Below, piece after piece: positions 8,281-17,722 of a DNA stretch of 64,000 nt. Both the position numbers and the translations under genes were made by a program. The notes beneath the pieces are model-generated. The model saw only the letters and a list, made by a program, of their open reading frames with translations. It did no database searches and was not told where the DNA came from. The first letter of the stretch is position 1, and every line of letters begins with the position of its first letter. Where the stretch lies: positions 762,475 to 826,474 of the forward strand of contig JADJWF010000004.1 of the NCBI GenBank assembly GCA_016716505.1, in the 5' to 3' direction. Origin of the DNA: Verrucomicrobiota bacterium. GTDB lineage: Bacteria; Verrucomicrobiota; Verrucomicrobiia; Limisphaerales; J093.

Positions 8281-10464
8281 GTGAATCAACTCGTTTCCGA
8301 TCCCAACCGAGGCGCGCGTGGCGCGCTTCTTCGTCGCTGCATGACCCAGGTCACTTCCGCCGCTGCCGCCCTGATGGTTGCCTCGTCTGTTCCGCCCGCT
8401 GGCGCGGCGGAAGGTAACGTGCTGACCGCCGAGTGGCAGGGGCCGTTTGGCGGCGTGCCGCCGCTGGACCGCGTGCGGGTGGAGCACTTCAAGCCGGCTT
8501 TCGCCGCCGCGATGGCCGCCTATCGCGCGGAGATCCGGGCGATTGCCGAAAATCCGGCGCCGCCGTCCTTCGAGAACACCATCGCTGCCCTTGAGCGGTC
8601 GGGCCGGATGCTGGACCGCGTGCAGGCGGTGTATGGGATCTGGGGTTCGACCCTGTCCTCGCCCGAGTTTCGCGCGGTCGAGCAGGAGATGGAGCCGCAA
8701 CTGGCGGCCTTGCGGGACGAGGTGTTCCAAAACGAGCAACTGTTCCGCCGCGTTGAGGCCGTGTACGAGTCGCCCGGCCGGACGAGGCTCACTCCGGAAG
8801 AGCAACGGCTGGTCTGGCTTCACTACACCAACTTCGTGCGCGCCGGGGCGAAGCTGGACGCCGCCGGCAAGGCGCGTGTGGCCGCCATCAATCAGCGCCT
8901 CGCGACTCTCTACACCACCTTCAGCCAGAACCTCCTCGCGGACGAGGAGGGGTATGCCACCGTCATCACCGACCCCGCCGACCTGGCCGGCCTGCCGGAG
9001 TCGTTCCGCGCGGCCGCCGCCGCCGAGGCAGAGCGCCGCGGGCAGAAGGGCAAATGGGTGATTGCCAACACCCGGTCCAGCGTGGAGCCGTTCCTGACGT
9101 ACTCGGATCGGCGCCACCTGCGCGAGCAGGTCTGGCGCCACTTCATCTCGCGCGGCGATCATCCCGGCGAGCGCGACAACAAACCGCTCATCACCGAGAT
9201 GCTCCGGCTTCGCGCCGAGCGCGCCAGACTGCTGGGCTACGCCACTCACGCCCACTGGCGCCTCGAAAACCAGATGGCCCGTACGCCCGAGCGCGCCCTC
9301 GAACTGATGGAGGCGGTCTGGCCGCCGGCCGTCGCCCGCGTGCGCGAGGAAGTCGCCGACATGCAGAAGATCGCCGACGCCGAAACGCCGGGCATCAAGA
9401 TCGAGCCGTGGGATTATCGCTTCTACGCCGAAAAGGTTCGCAAGGCGAAGTACGACCTCGACGAGAATGAGATCAAACCCTACCTCCAACTCGACAAGCT
9501 GCGGGACGCGATGTTCTGGGTGGCCGGCGAGTTGTGGGGATTGCACTTCGTGCCGGCGGCGGGCGTGCCGGTGAACCACCCGGACGTCAGCGTCTGGGAG
9601 GTGAAAAGCGCCACCGGCCAGCACGTCGGGCTCTTTTACTTCGACCCCTACGCCCGGCCGGGCAAGCGGTCCGGGGCCTGGATGAATGCCTACCGCAACC
9701 AGGAGCGGTTCGAGCGCGAGATCACCACCCTGGTCTCGAACAACTCGAACTTCATGAAGCCGGCTCCGGGCGAGCCCGTGCTCGTCTCCTGGGACGACGC
9801 CCGCACGCTCTTCCACGAGTTCGGCCACGCCCTGCACGGCTTGTGCTCGGATGTGAGCTATCCGTCGCTTTCGGGCACCAGCGTGCCGCGGGATTACGTC
9901 GAGCTCCCCTCCCAGATTCTCGAGCGCTGGCTGCCCACGCCCGAGGTGTTGAACCGGTTCGCCCGCCATTTTCAAACCGGGCAGCCGATGCCGTCCGCGC
10001 TTGTCGAGCGCATCAAGCGGGCCGCCAAATTCAACCAGGGCTTTGCCACCACCGAGTTCCTCGCCAGCGGCCTGGTGGACATGAAGGCCCATCTGGCCGC
10101 CGATCGGGCGATTGATCCCTCAGCGTTCGAGCGCGAGGAATTGGCCCGGCTCGGCATGCCGTCGGAGATCGTCATGCGGCATCGGATGCCGCAATTCGCG
10201 CACATCTTCGGCGACGAGGGCTACTCGGCCGGCTATTACAGCTACCTTTGGGCGGACACGCTCACCGCCGACGCGGCGGAAGCCTTCGAGGAAGCGGGGG
10301 GCTTGTATGACAAAACGGTGGCCGCCAAGTTCCGCGAGCACATCCTCTCGAAGGGCAACACCGTGGATCCGGCTGAAGCCTACCGCGCCTTCCGGGGCCG
10401 CGATGCCGGCATCGCCGCGCTGATGCGCGACCGGGGCTTTCCCGTTCCGAACGGCCGCCAGTGA
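8281..10464 (+). CDS. Exported M3-family oligopeptidase
   Basis: About 727 residues from the GTG at 8281. A later ATG at 8341 gives a signal peptide without basic residues, while the GTG supplies the RGALLRRC n-region, so the GTG is preferred. A hydrophobic stretch ending in PAGAAEG suggests export to the periplasm. The zinc-protease motif HEFGH begins near residue 511, followed by ALHGL, and the downstream segment SGTSVPRDYVELPSQ is strongly conserved in M3 peptidases (oligopeptidase A / dipeptidyl carboxypeptidase Dcp). It should trim short peptides for nutrition or turnover. It ends 21 bp before the convergent end of the Ehr operon. Confidence 0.9.
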   Translation: MNQLVSDPNRGARGALLRRCMTQVTSAAAALMVASSVPPAGAAEGNVLTAEWQGPFGGVPPLDRVRVEHFKPAFAAAMAAYRAEIRAIAENPAPPSFENTIAALERSGRMLDRVQAVYGIWGSTLSSPEFRAVEQEMEPQLAALRDEVFQNEQLFRRVEAVYESPGRTRLTPEEQRLVWLHYTNFVRAGAKLDAAGKARVAAINQRLATLYTTFSQNLLADEEGYATVITDPADLAGLPESFRAAAAAEAERRGQKGKWVIANTRSSVEPFLTYSDRRHLREQVWRHFISRGDHPGERDNKPLITEMLRLRAERARLLGYATHAHWRLENQMARTPERALELMEAVWPPAVARVREEVADMQKIADAETPGIKIEPWDYRFYAEKVRKAKYDLDENEIKPYLQLDKLRDAMFWVAGELWGLHFVPAAGVPVNHPDVSVWEVKSATGQHVGLFYFDPYARPGKRSGAWMNAYRNQERFEREITTLVSNNSNFMKPAPGEPVLVSWDDARTLFHEFGHALHGLCSDVSYPSLSGTSVPRDYVELPSQILERWLPTPEVLNRFARHFQTGQPMPSALVERIKRAAKFNQGFATTEFLASGLVDMKAHLAADRAIDPSAFEREELARLGMPSEIVMRHRMPQFAHIFGDEGYSAGYYSYLWADTLTADAAEAFEEAGGLYDKTVAAKFREHILSKGNTVDPAEAYRAFRGRDAGIAALMRDRGFPVPNGRQ

Positions 10465-10485
10465 ACGCCGCGGCCGGCATGGAGG

Positions 10486-11280
10486 TCACCGGCCGCGCGA
10501 CGGATCCAGTTGCCCGAGGAGGCGCAGCAGACCGTCCAGAATCGTCAGCGGATGCGGCGGACAGCCGGGGATGAACAGGTCCACCGGTACCACCGCCGAC
10601 GCGCCCTGGTGATGCTGGGGATGCCCCACAAACGGTCCGCCTGCAATCGCGCACGCGCCCACCGCGATCACGATCCTGGGTTCCGCCACGGCGTCGTAGG
10701 TTTTTCGCAGCGCGAGCTCCATGCCGCGGGTCACCGGCCCCGTGATCAGGAGTCCGTCCGCGTGGCGGGGTGACGCCACGAACTGGATGCCGAAGCGCCC
10801 GAGGTCCCAACCGATCGTGCCCAGCACGTTCGTGTCCGCCTCACACGCGTTGCAGCCGCCGGCCGAAACCTGCCGTAGCTTCAAGGAGCGCCCGAACAGC
10901 CGCCGCAACTGCTCGTCCAGCGCGGCCGCCAGCCGCACGGTTTCCCCCTCCTTCCCCCCAAGCAGCAGATCCTCCCGGCGCCGGACCGCCATCCGGTGGT
11001 CACCGGTGTGGGTGATCGCGCGAGTGGGGCAGATCTCGACGCAGGCCGAGCAAAAGATGCAGCGCCCCAGATCCAGCGCCACCGGTTCCGACGCGGGGCG
11101 TGCGATGGCTCCGGTCGGGCACACCGACACGCAGGCTGAGCAGCCGGCATCGCACTTTTGGGCATCCACCCGCAGCGCGCCGCCGTGGCGATCGGGCAGG
11201 GCCGGTGGCGGGCCGTCCGGAAAAGCCATCGTTTCGCAGCCGCGTCGCAACCGATGCCGGAGGGTGTCGAGAACAAACAT
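10486..11280 (-). CDS. Ehr complex: ferredoxin plus NuoB-like small subunit (fusion)
   Basis: A 264-residue electron-transfer subunit that combines two domains usually on separate genes in formate hydrogenlyase. Residues about 35-90 carry two [4Fe-4S] ferredoxin motifs, CDAGCSACVSVCP and CIFCSACVEICP. The C-terminal half is NuoB/HycG-like with ligands for the proximal cluster: CNAC, GAC and PGCPPHP, all present. It would pass electrons from an unknown donor to the large subunit at the membrane arm. I chose the ATG at 11280, 14 bp after the large-subunit stop. It is the last gene of the operon. Confidence 0.88.
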   Translation of the reverse strand: MFVLDTLRHRLRRGCETMAFPDGPPPALPDRHGGALRVDAQKCDAGCSACVSVCPTGAIARPASEPVALDLGRCIFCSACVEICPTRAITHTGDHRMAVRRREDLLLGGKEGETVRLAAALDEQLRRLFGRSLKLRQVSAGGCNACEADTNVLGTIGWDLGRFGIQFVASPRHADGLLITGPVTRGMELALRKTYDAVAEPRIVIAVGACAIAGGPFVGHPQHHQGASAVVPVDLFIPGCPPHPLTILDGLLRLLGQLDPSRGR

Positions 11281-11294
11281 GGTGACGCGCGGGT

Positions 11295-12782
11295 TCAGAG
11301 GTCGAACCCGCAATAGGACAGGTTAAAGCTCTTGTTGCAGATCGGGAAATCCGAGATGGCGGTGCCGCGTAGCGCCAGCGCCAGACCCGTCCAGTTGTGG
11401 AACGACGGGTCCACGATCTTGTACCGGCGAAACCGCCCCGCGGCATCGGTGAGGGCCACGTGGCACACCTCGCCGCGCCAGCCTTCGACCAGCGCCACCG
11501 CCAGCGTCTCCGGCGCCGGGGGCGGCAGTTCCTCGCGGGTCGGGCCGTCCGGCGGCAAGGCCAGTTGCTCGCGCAGCAAGGCGCCGGACCGCTGGATCTC
11601 CAGCGAGCGAATCCGCGCCCGGGCGAACACGTCACCCCCGGGCCAGACCGCCACCGGCGCCTGGGCGAAACGGTGCCACCCCGCCGGGTGATCGTATCGC
11701 ACGTCACGCACCAACCCGCACGCGCGCGCGGCCGGCCCCACCAGCCCGATCTCCGCCGCCTGCTGGGGAAACACCACGCCCACGTTTTCAAACCGCGCCC
11801 GCACCGAAGCGGCGTCCCAAAACCACGCCACCGCCTGCTCGGTGTCCGCCAGGGCCGCCGCCAGTCGTTCGGCCAGTTGGTGGGCGCGGCTGGCCTCGAG
11901 GTCGTGGCGGCAGCCACCGGGACGAACGAGGCCCCGCCCGAACCGGTTGCCGCAGAGCAGCGCGGTGAGGTTCAGGTAGTCGCCGCGAATCTTGCCGCAG
12001 GCGGACTGGGTGGGCAGAAACGCCACGTCGCCCGCCAGCGCGCCGATGTCGCCGGTGTGGTTGGCGAGCCGTTCCAGCTCCAACGCGATCACCCGCAGCC
12101 ACTGCGCCCGCAACGGGGCCTCGGTGCCCGCCAGCGCTTCCATCACCGTCGCGTGAGCGGTCGCGTGGGCGATGGTGGTGTCGCCCGCCACGGTCTCCAT
12201 CTGCGCCATCGTCGCGCGATGGGGCCCGACGGCGAGCGCCTCCTCGATCCCGCGGTGCTGGTAGCCGAGGGCGATCTCCAGGTGCAGCACTTCCTCGCCG
12301 GCGCATTGGAAGCGGAAGTGGCCCGGCTCGATGATGCCCGCGTGGACCGGGCCGACGGCGACCTCGTGAATCTCGCTGCCCTCAACCCGGAAGAACTCGC
12401 CGTTGGCCGGCGCGTTCCCCGCCTCGTTCGGCCGGCGGACGGGCTTGAGCCAAGGGTGGCCTGCCGGCACCACGCCATGCTGCTCCCAGACTTCCCGCTC
12501 GAACAAATGTGCCTGCGTATGGGCGGGCGTGAGCGCGGGGTAGCCATCCACGAAAGGTTCGCTGCGAGCGACTCCCAGCGCGTTGTCGGCGTCAAACGCC
12601 AGCACCGCCACCAGGCGCAGGGCCCGGCCTTCCGGTACGCCGAACCACGCGCACAAACGCGCGCCGCGGGAGAGCTCGCCCGCGGTGGTGCGAACGAAGT
12701 CTTCCACCGGCCACTCCGGCACGGCCGTCCACGGCAGACCGGTGGCGTTGCTGAGCAGGGCAAAGGGCGTTGCAGCACTCAT
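11295..12782 (-). CDS. Ehr complex: NuoCD/HycE-like large subunit lacking [NiFe] ligands
   Basis: A 495-residue fusion of a NuoC-like N-terminal domain (about 1-130) and a NuoD/hydrogenase-large-subunit domain. True group 4 hydrogenases bind nickel through RxCGxC and DPCxxC motifs. Here the first site reads ETVAGDTTIAH and the last reads DFPICNKSFNLSYCGFDL, so the paired cysteines are missing. The terminal form NKSFNLSY is typical of energy-converting-hydrogenase-related (Ehr) complexes. It should therefore not turn over hydrogen and may couple another redox reaction, or a conformational change, to ion pumping. Its ATG overlaps the preceding membrane gene by 4 bp. Confidence 0.9.
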   Translation of the reverse strand: MSAATPFALLSNATGLPWTAVPEWPVEDFVRTTAGELSRGARLCAWFGVPEGRALRLVAVLAFDADNALGVARSEPFVDGYPALTPAHTQAHLFEREVWEQHGVVPAGHPWLKPVRRPNEAGNAPANGEFFRVEGSEIHEVAVGPVHAGIIEPGHFRFQCAGEEVLHLEIALGYQHRGIEEALAVGPHRATMAQMETVAGDTTIAHATAHATVMEALAGTEAPLRAQWLRVIALELERLANHTGDIGALAGDVAFLPTQSACGKIRGDYLNLTALLCGNRFGRGLVRPGGCRHDLEASRAHQLAERLAAALADTEQAVAWFWDAASVRARFENVGVVFPQQAAEIGLVGPAARACGLVRDVRYDHPAGWHRFAQAPVAVWPGGDVFARARIRSLEIQRSGALLREQLALPPDGPTREELPPPAPETLAVALVEGWRGEVCHVALTDAAGRFRRYKIVDPSFHNWTGLALALRGTAISDFPICNKSFNLSYCGFDL

Positions 12783-14221
12783 GGCGTCGGAAAGAGTTGC
12801 CGGACGGCCGCCAGCCAAGATTCCCGGAGAATCGCCGGCGTGAACAAACCCAGCGCCAGCGACAGGCCCAGCAGGACCAGCGGAGGCGCAATCACGGCTG
12901 CAGTCTCGCGGAAGCGCCGCGCGTGGTGAACATTGGCGGGGCGGGGGCGTCCGTCCACGACGCCAAACACCACCCGGGTCAGCCCGAGGAAGGCGAGGAG
13001 GAGACAGCCGAGAAACGCGGCGACCGCCAGCCCGTGCCCCGCGGCGAGGCCTGCGCGGACGACCTGCAATTCGCTGAAGAACGGCGCGAACGGGGGCAGC
13101 GCGGTGATGGCGAACATCCCCGCCACAAAGATCGCCGCCGAGCGCGGGGTCAGCCGTGCCATCCCGCGCGCGGCGTCCATCGTCGGCTCCCCGGCCGCCC
13201 GGTGGAGATTCCCCGCGCTCAGAAACAGCGCGCCCTTGGTCAGCCCGTTGCTCCACACGTGAAACAGCGCGGCGGCGACGCCGGGACCGCCCAGCGCCGC
13301 GCCCAGTCCCAGGATGCCCATGTGCTCGACGCTCGAGTAGGCCAGCATCCGCTTGAAGTCGCGCGTGCCCAGCAGAAACAGCGCGGCGACCCCCATCGAG
13401 AACAGCCCGAGCAACAACAGCGTGCGGTCCGCCACCGGGCCTTCGCCGGCCGCGCCGACGACCGACCGAACCCGCAGGATCGCCGTAAAGGCTACCGTCG
13501 TGACCCCGCCGGCCAGCAACGCGCCCACAATTCCGGGGGCCTGCCCGTAAGCGTCCGGCTTCCACGTGTGCATTGGGGCGAGTCCCATCTTGGTCCCGTA
13601 GCCCACCAGCAACAACACCCACGCCGTCAGCACCCACGGCCGGGACAATCCGGCACCCTGCGCGGTCAGCGCGGCGAAGGTCAGATCCCCGCGTCCGCCG
13701 CCATGCAACGACGCGTAGCCGAGGCAGAACGAGCCCAGCAACGACAGGGCGATGCCCGTGCCGCCGACCAGCAGGTATTTCCACGTCGCCTCGAACGCAC
13801 GCGGGGTGCCGTTGAAGTGCAGCAGCGGCACGGCTGCGAGCGTCACCGCCTCGGTGGCCACCCAGAGCAAGCCCAGATGCCGCGCCTGGTGGCCGGCACT
13901 GAGCAGTCCCAGCACGGTCAGCAGCAGTGCAACGAAGACGCGGTTGGGCCGCTCGGCGCGAAGCCGCAGGTACGGCACCGCGTAGGCCGAGCACACCAGG
14001 AACAGCAGCGAGACCGCGGGCAACACCGCCCGGGCCAGTGGATCAAAACCGAACCAGCTTTCGGCCGCCACGGCGGGCGGGTTGAGAAACAACGCCGCCG
14101 CCAGCCCGGCGTGAATCACGCCGAAGATCGGCAACCAGAGTGGGCGGGTCCGATCCTCCCGCCAGGCGGCGGCCAGCAGCGCCCCCGCCAGCGGGACCAG
14201 GATGAGGCACAGAGAGATCAT
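12779..14221 (-). CDS. Ehr complex: HyfF/NuoN-like antiporter-type subunit
   Basis: A 480-residue membrane protein of the proton-conducting quinone-oxidoreductase (Mrp-antiporter-like) family. Roughly 13-14 hydrophobic segments are visible. Conserved features include WVATEAVTLA (a glutamate in helix 5), GYGTKMGLAPMHTWKPDAY (lysine in helix 7) and RMLAYSSVEHMG (helix 8). These charged residues line the ion channel in this family. It most resembles hydrogenase-4 subunit F. Start and stop each overlap a neighbour by 4 bp. It is one of three antiporter-type subunits in this operon. Confidence 0.9.
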   Translation of the reverse strand: MISLCLILVPLAGALLAAAWREDRTRPLWLPIFGVIHAGLAAALFLNPPAVAAESWFGFDPLARAVLPAVSLLFLVCSAYAVPYLRLRAERPNRVFVALLLTVLGLLSAGHQARHLGLLWVATEAVTLAAVPLLHFNGTPRAFEATWKYLLVGGTGIALSLLGSFCLGYASLHGGGRGDLTFAALTAQGAGLSRPWVLTAWVLLLVGYGTKMGLAPMHTWKPDAYGQAPGIVGALLAGGVTTVAFTAILRVRSVVGAAGEGPVADRTLLLLGLFSMGVAALFLLGTRDFKRMLAYSSVEHMGILGLGAALGGPGVAAALFHVWSNGLTKGALFLSAGNLHRAAGEPTMDAARGMARLTPRSAAIFVAGMFAITALPPFAPFFSELQVVRAGLAAGHGLAVAAFLGCLLLAFLGLTRVVFGVVDGRPRPANVHHARRFRETAAVIAPPLVLLGLSLALGLFTPAILRESWLAAVRQLFPTP

Positions 14222-14865
14222 TCGCGGAGGGTGGTGAGTTTGCGGGTGTCGAGTGAATCAAACGCGCGTTGGATGCGATCCACAATGATGCCGATGACGA
14301 AGACGCCGACGGTCACATCGAGCAGGATGCCCGACTCGACCAGCAGCGGCGTCGAGTGGATCAGCAGCAGGCCGAAGAGGTAAATGCCGTTCTCCAGGAT
14401 CAGGTAGCCGCACACCTGGGAGATGGCCTTGACGCGGCCGATCAGGAGCAGGAAGCCCGTCAACACCGAGGCCATCGCGCCCGGCACCAGCAGCGACCCG
14501 CTGTGCTCCGGCAGCAAGGGCAACGCCCGGGCCAGCCCCACGGCCGCGATGGTGCCGCCGGCACCGAGCAGCAGGGACGGCACATAGCCCACGAACGGCT
14601 CGATCTCGCGTTCGATGTTGGCTGCCCGCATGGCCCGGCGGAGCAACCAGGGGATCACCACGCCCTTGCCCGCGATGGTGGCCATCGCCACAGCGGCCAC
14701 CCGCCAGTCCAGCGTCTCGTGCTCGATCAACAGGGGCATCACCCCCAGCACCACACCTTGGGCGGCCACCGTGCGGATCAGCGCCGGCAGACGGCTGCTC
14801 CCCAGGGCGAGCAGGTTCAAGCCCATCGCCAGCCCCACCAGCAAATTCAAGGTTCCCTCGTTCAT
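14218..14865 (-). CDS. Ehr complex: HyfE-like membrane subunit
   Basis: A 215-residue protein with six to seven hydrophobic helices. The C-terminal part corresponds to NuoK-like HyfE: the segment VCGYLILENGIYLFGL carries the conserved Glu in a helix. The N-terminal half (PALIRTVAAQGVVLG) is also typical of HyfE. It would form part of the ion-translocating membrane arm between the HyfF- and HyfC-like subunits. It overlaps both neighbours by 4 bp, so translation is coupled through the operon. Confidence 0.85.
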   Translation of the reverse strand: MNEGTLNLLVGLAMGLNLLALGSSRLPALIRTVAAQGVVLGVMPLLIEHETLDWRVAAVAMATIAGKGVVIPWLLRRAMRAANIEREIEPFVGYVPSLLLGAGGTIAAVGLARALPLLPEHSGSLLVPGAMASVLTGFLLLIGRVKAISQVCGYLILENGIYLFGLLLIHSTPLLVESGILLDVTVGVFVIGIIVDRIQRAFDSLDTRKLTTLRE

Positions 14866-15773
14866 GACGGACCGCCTTTCCAGGCTGCCAGCAGCGCGAA
14901 CAGGCACAGCAAAAAGGCCGTCGTCAGCAGCAACGGCACCCGGCGAAACGCCAGCCGCGCCAGCAGGGACTCCACGAGCCCCACGCCGATCGTGACTCCC
15001 AGGACGCCCGCCGCCAGCACACCAGCACCCGCCCACGGCGCGAACTGACCAATCGGCAACACCGCCTGCACCAGCAGGACCGAGAAAAGGAGCAGTTTGA
15101 CCGACGCCCCGTGCAGGATCGCGGCCAGGGGCGGCCCGCTGTGGTCCAAAACCATCACCTCGTGGATCATGGTCAGTTCGAGGTGGGTGTTCGGATCATC
15201 GAACGGCACGCGGCAGTTCTCCGCGAGCAACACCACGAAAAGCCCCGCCGCCAGCAGCGCCGCGCCGGCTCCGGCCGCCGGCGCGAGCATGGTGCTCAAC
15301 GACAGGTTGCCTGTCTGGACGCTCAAGGACAGCACGGCGGCAATGATCGCCGCTTCCGCCAGGACCGCATAACTCACCTCGCGCGCCGCGCCCATCCCCT
15401 CGAAGGCCGATCCCGTCTCCATCGCCGCCCACGCCGTGCAGAAGCGAGCGAGCGCCAGCAGATAGATCAACACCAGGAAGTCACCGCGAAAACCCGCCCC
15501 CGCGAGCGACGGCCCCAGTGGCATGAGCAGGGCGGCCCCCACGACCGCAACCCACGCCACCGCCGGACCCAGGAGGAATCCCGGCGACGCGAGCGTGCTC
15601 ACCACCACGCCCTTGCGCCAGAGTTTGGCCAGGTCGAAATACAGTTGCAGCACCGGCGGCCCGCGCCGCCCCGCGACCCACGCCTTCACCTTGTTGACAA
15701 TGCCCGGCAGCAGCGGCGCGAGGAGCAGCCAGACCGCCAGCCGGAGCGGCATTTCCAAAATGGGGTTCATCAT
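14862..15773 (-). CDS. Ehr complex: HyfC/NuoH-like membrane subunit
   Basis: A 303-residue protein with eight predicted helices, homologous to NuoH/HycD, the subunit that joins the soluble and membrane arms. Family marks are KVKAWVAGRRGPPVLQLYFDL near the start and the acidic loop ENCRVPFDDPNTHLELTMIHE, the quinone/redox-interface loop of complex I relatives. Two adjacent ATGs (15773 and 15770) both overlap the upstream stop; I use the first. The intact acidic loop argues for a functional coupling subunit. Confidence 0.9.
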   Translation of the reverse strand: MMNPILEMPLRLAVWLLLAPLLPGIVNKVKAWVAGRRGPPVLQLYFDLAKLWRKGVVVSTLASPGFLLGPAVAWVAVVGAALLMPLGPSLAGAGFRGDFLVLIYLLALARFCTAWAAMETGSAFEGMGAAREVSYAVLAEAAIIAAVLSLSVQTGNLSLSTMLAPAAGAGAALLAAGLFVVLLAENCRVPFDDPNTHLELTMIHEVMVLDHSGPPLAAILHGASVKLLLFSVLLVQAVLPIGQFAPWAGAGVLAAGVLGVTIGVGLVESLLARLAFRRVPLLLTTAFLLCLFALLAAWKGGPS

Positions 15774-17722
15774 CGCAACGATCCCACCCAGACAAACATT
15801 CCCACGGCCACCAAACCGGCCGCCACGTACAGGATGTAAAAGGACAGGCGTCCGTGCTGCAGCCGCCGAACGGCGTTGGACGCCCGTACGAAAACTGCGG
15901 CGACCGGCCCGAGAACCCGTTCGAGCACCGTTTCCGGCACCCGCTCGAGGTGGAAAGCTTTCGCGGGAAAGAGGCCGCGCGGCCGGCGGAGGGTCCGCGC
16001 GGGCCGGAGGATCCAGGTGAACCAACCGGAGACGATCCCGGCAAACGATCCGCTCACGTACTGCATCCGCGCGGTGGGAGCGGCATAACCGCAATCCCAG
16101 GTCACGCCGCGACGGTGCCGCCCGGAATGCACCCGATGCCACAGCGCGCCCCCGACTACCACGGCCGCAACGGCCAGGACCCGTTGCGCCCGGCCGAGCA
16201 TCGCCAGGGCGACCGGCGGTTCACCGACCGGCGAAAGCGCGCCCCCCCAGCTCGCGGCCGCGCGAGCAATCGCCGGCCAGACGCCGAGCGGACCGAGCCC
16301 CAAAAACACACACGTCGCGCCGAGGAAGAGCATCGGACCGCGCATCAAAGCGCCGCATTCGTGGGCGTGCCGCGTTGCTGGCGTCCGGCCGGCTCCGAGG
16401 AAGACCAGGGCCGATGCTTTGATGAAGGTCGCCAGGGCGAGCGCCCCGGCGGTGGCGATCAGGATCGCCGTCAGGCCCGCCGGCCCGGCGGCTTCGCCCC
16501 GGCTGGCTGCGGCGTCAAACAAGCCGAGATAAATCAGCCACTCGCTGACGAAGCCGTTGAGGGGGGGCAATCCCGCCACGGCCAGCGAACCCAGGGCGAA
16601 CAGGCTGGCCGTCCACGGCATCGCGCGCCAAAGACCGCCAAGGCGGTTCACCTCGCGGGTGCCCGTGGCGTGCAGCACGGCGCCGGCCCCGAAGAAGAGG
16701 AGCGCCTTGAACGCGCCGTGATTCCAGACATGCAGCAGTGCCCCGGCCAGCAGCAGGTTGCCCCCGGCGGCTTCGTTCCCGGCGCCCGCGAGCAAGGCCC
16801 CGCCCAGGCCGGCGGCGATCAAGCCGACATTTTCGACCGAGCAGTAGGCCAGCAGGCGCTTCAGATCGGATTGCGCCAGGGCGAAGACGATGCCGAGCAC
16901 CGCACTGGCCGCGCCGAATCCCATCAGCGCCCAGGCCGCCCCGCGCGGCGCGGGCAGCCAGCCGCTGAAGCGCACCAGACCGTAAATGCCCATCTTGATC
17001 GCCACCCCGGACATCAGCGCGGAGACATGGCTGGGGGCGTTGGCGTGGGCGGACGGCAACCAGATGTGCAACGGGAACACGCCGGCCTTTACCCCGAAGC
17101 CCACCAGCGCCAGCCACAGCAGCGACGCCAGCGCGGGTTGATCCCGCATCGGCCCCAGATCCCAGCTTCCCGTCCGGGCCGCCAGCAGGCCGAAGAACGC
17201 GAAGAGCACCAGGGTGCCGGCGTGGGAAGCGGCCAGGTAAAGCCAGCCGGCCGCCCGGGTGGCCCGCCCTCGGGCGTCGAGGGTGATGAGGAAGAACGCA
17301 CTGACCGCGAACAATTCCCATGCGATCAGGAAGTGCAGGCCGTTCGCCGCCAGCAGGACCAGCCCCATGCTCAACGTCAGCACGCTCCACCACGCCCGGC
17401 CCCGCGGCGCGGACGAGGGATTCTCGGCGTCCGGCCAATACTCGCGGGCATAGAGGGCACCCAAACCGGACACCAGGCTGAGCAGGACCAGGAACAGCGC
17501 GCTTACGCCGTCCAGGCGCAGGTGGATGGCCTCGCCGCCGAGCCGCCAGACGCCTCGCCACTCCCAGTCGGGCGCGCCCAGCAGGACCCCGAGCGCCGCC
17601 GCAAGGCCGGCCAGCGAGGCGGTCAGGCTGACCCCCAGCCAGGCGCGTGGGAAACGCGGGCCGCCGACGACGCCCGCCGCCAGCGCCAGCAGCGCCAGAA
17701 GCAAGAACGGTCCCGGGTTCAT
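15770..17722 (-). CDS. Ehr complex: HyfB/NuoL-like antiporter-type subunit (copy 2)
   Basis: A 650-residue membrane protein of the NuoL/HyfB type. It shows WELFAVSAFFLI (helix-5 Glu), GVKAGVFPLHIWLPSAHANAPS (helix-7 Lys, helix-8 His) and LKRLLAYCSVENVG. The C-terminal WDCGYAAPTARMQY is characteristic of hydrogenase-4 subunit B. It is closely similar along its whole length to the gene at 18446-20404, so the pair arose by duplication. Start and stop overlap neighbours by 4 bp. Two HyfB-like subunits in addition to HyfF would give the complex three possible ion channels. Confidence 0.9.
   Translation of the reverse strand: MNPGPFLLLALLALAAGVVGGPRFPRAWLGVSLTASLAGLAAALGVLLGAPDWEWRGVWRLGGEAIHLRLDGVSALFLVLLSLVSGLGALYAREYWPDAENPSSAPRGRAWWSVLTLSMGLVLLAANGLHFLIAWELFAVSAFFLITLDARGRATRAAGWLYLAASHAGTLVLFAFFGLLAARTGSWDLGPMRDQPALASLLWLALVGFGVKAGVFPLHIWLPSAHANAPSHVSALMSGVAIKMGIYGLVRFSGWLPAPRGAAWALMGFGAASAVLGIVFALAQSDLKRLLAYCSVENVGLIAAGLGGALLAGAGNEAAGGNLLLAGALLHVWNHGAFKALLFFGAGAVLHATGTREVNRLGGLWRAMPWTASLFALGSLAVAGLPPLNGFVSEWLIYLGLFDAAASRGEAAGPAGLTAILIATAGALALATFIKASALVFLGAGRTPATRHAHECGALMRGPMLFLGATCVFLGLGPLGVWPAIARAAASWGGALSPVGEPPVALAMLGRAQRVLAVAAVVVGGALWHRVHSGRHRRGVTWDCGYAAPTARMQYVSGSFAGIVSGWFTWILRPARTLRRPRGLFPAKAFHLERVPETVLERVLGPVAAVFVRASNAVRRLQHGRLSFYILYVAAGLVAVGMFVWVGSLR

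Noticed and set aside
7693..10092. Antisense frame of 799 codons opposite the mutase and M3 peptidase
   Set aside because: It spans two convincing genes on the other strand and has shadow-type composition.
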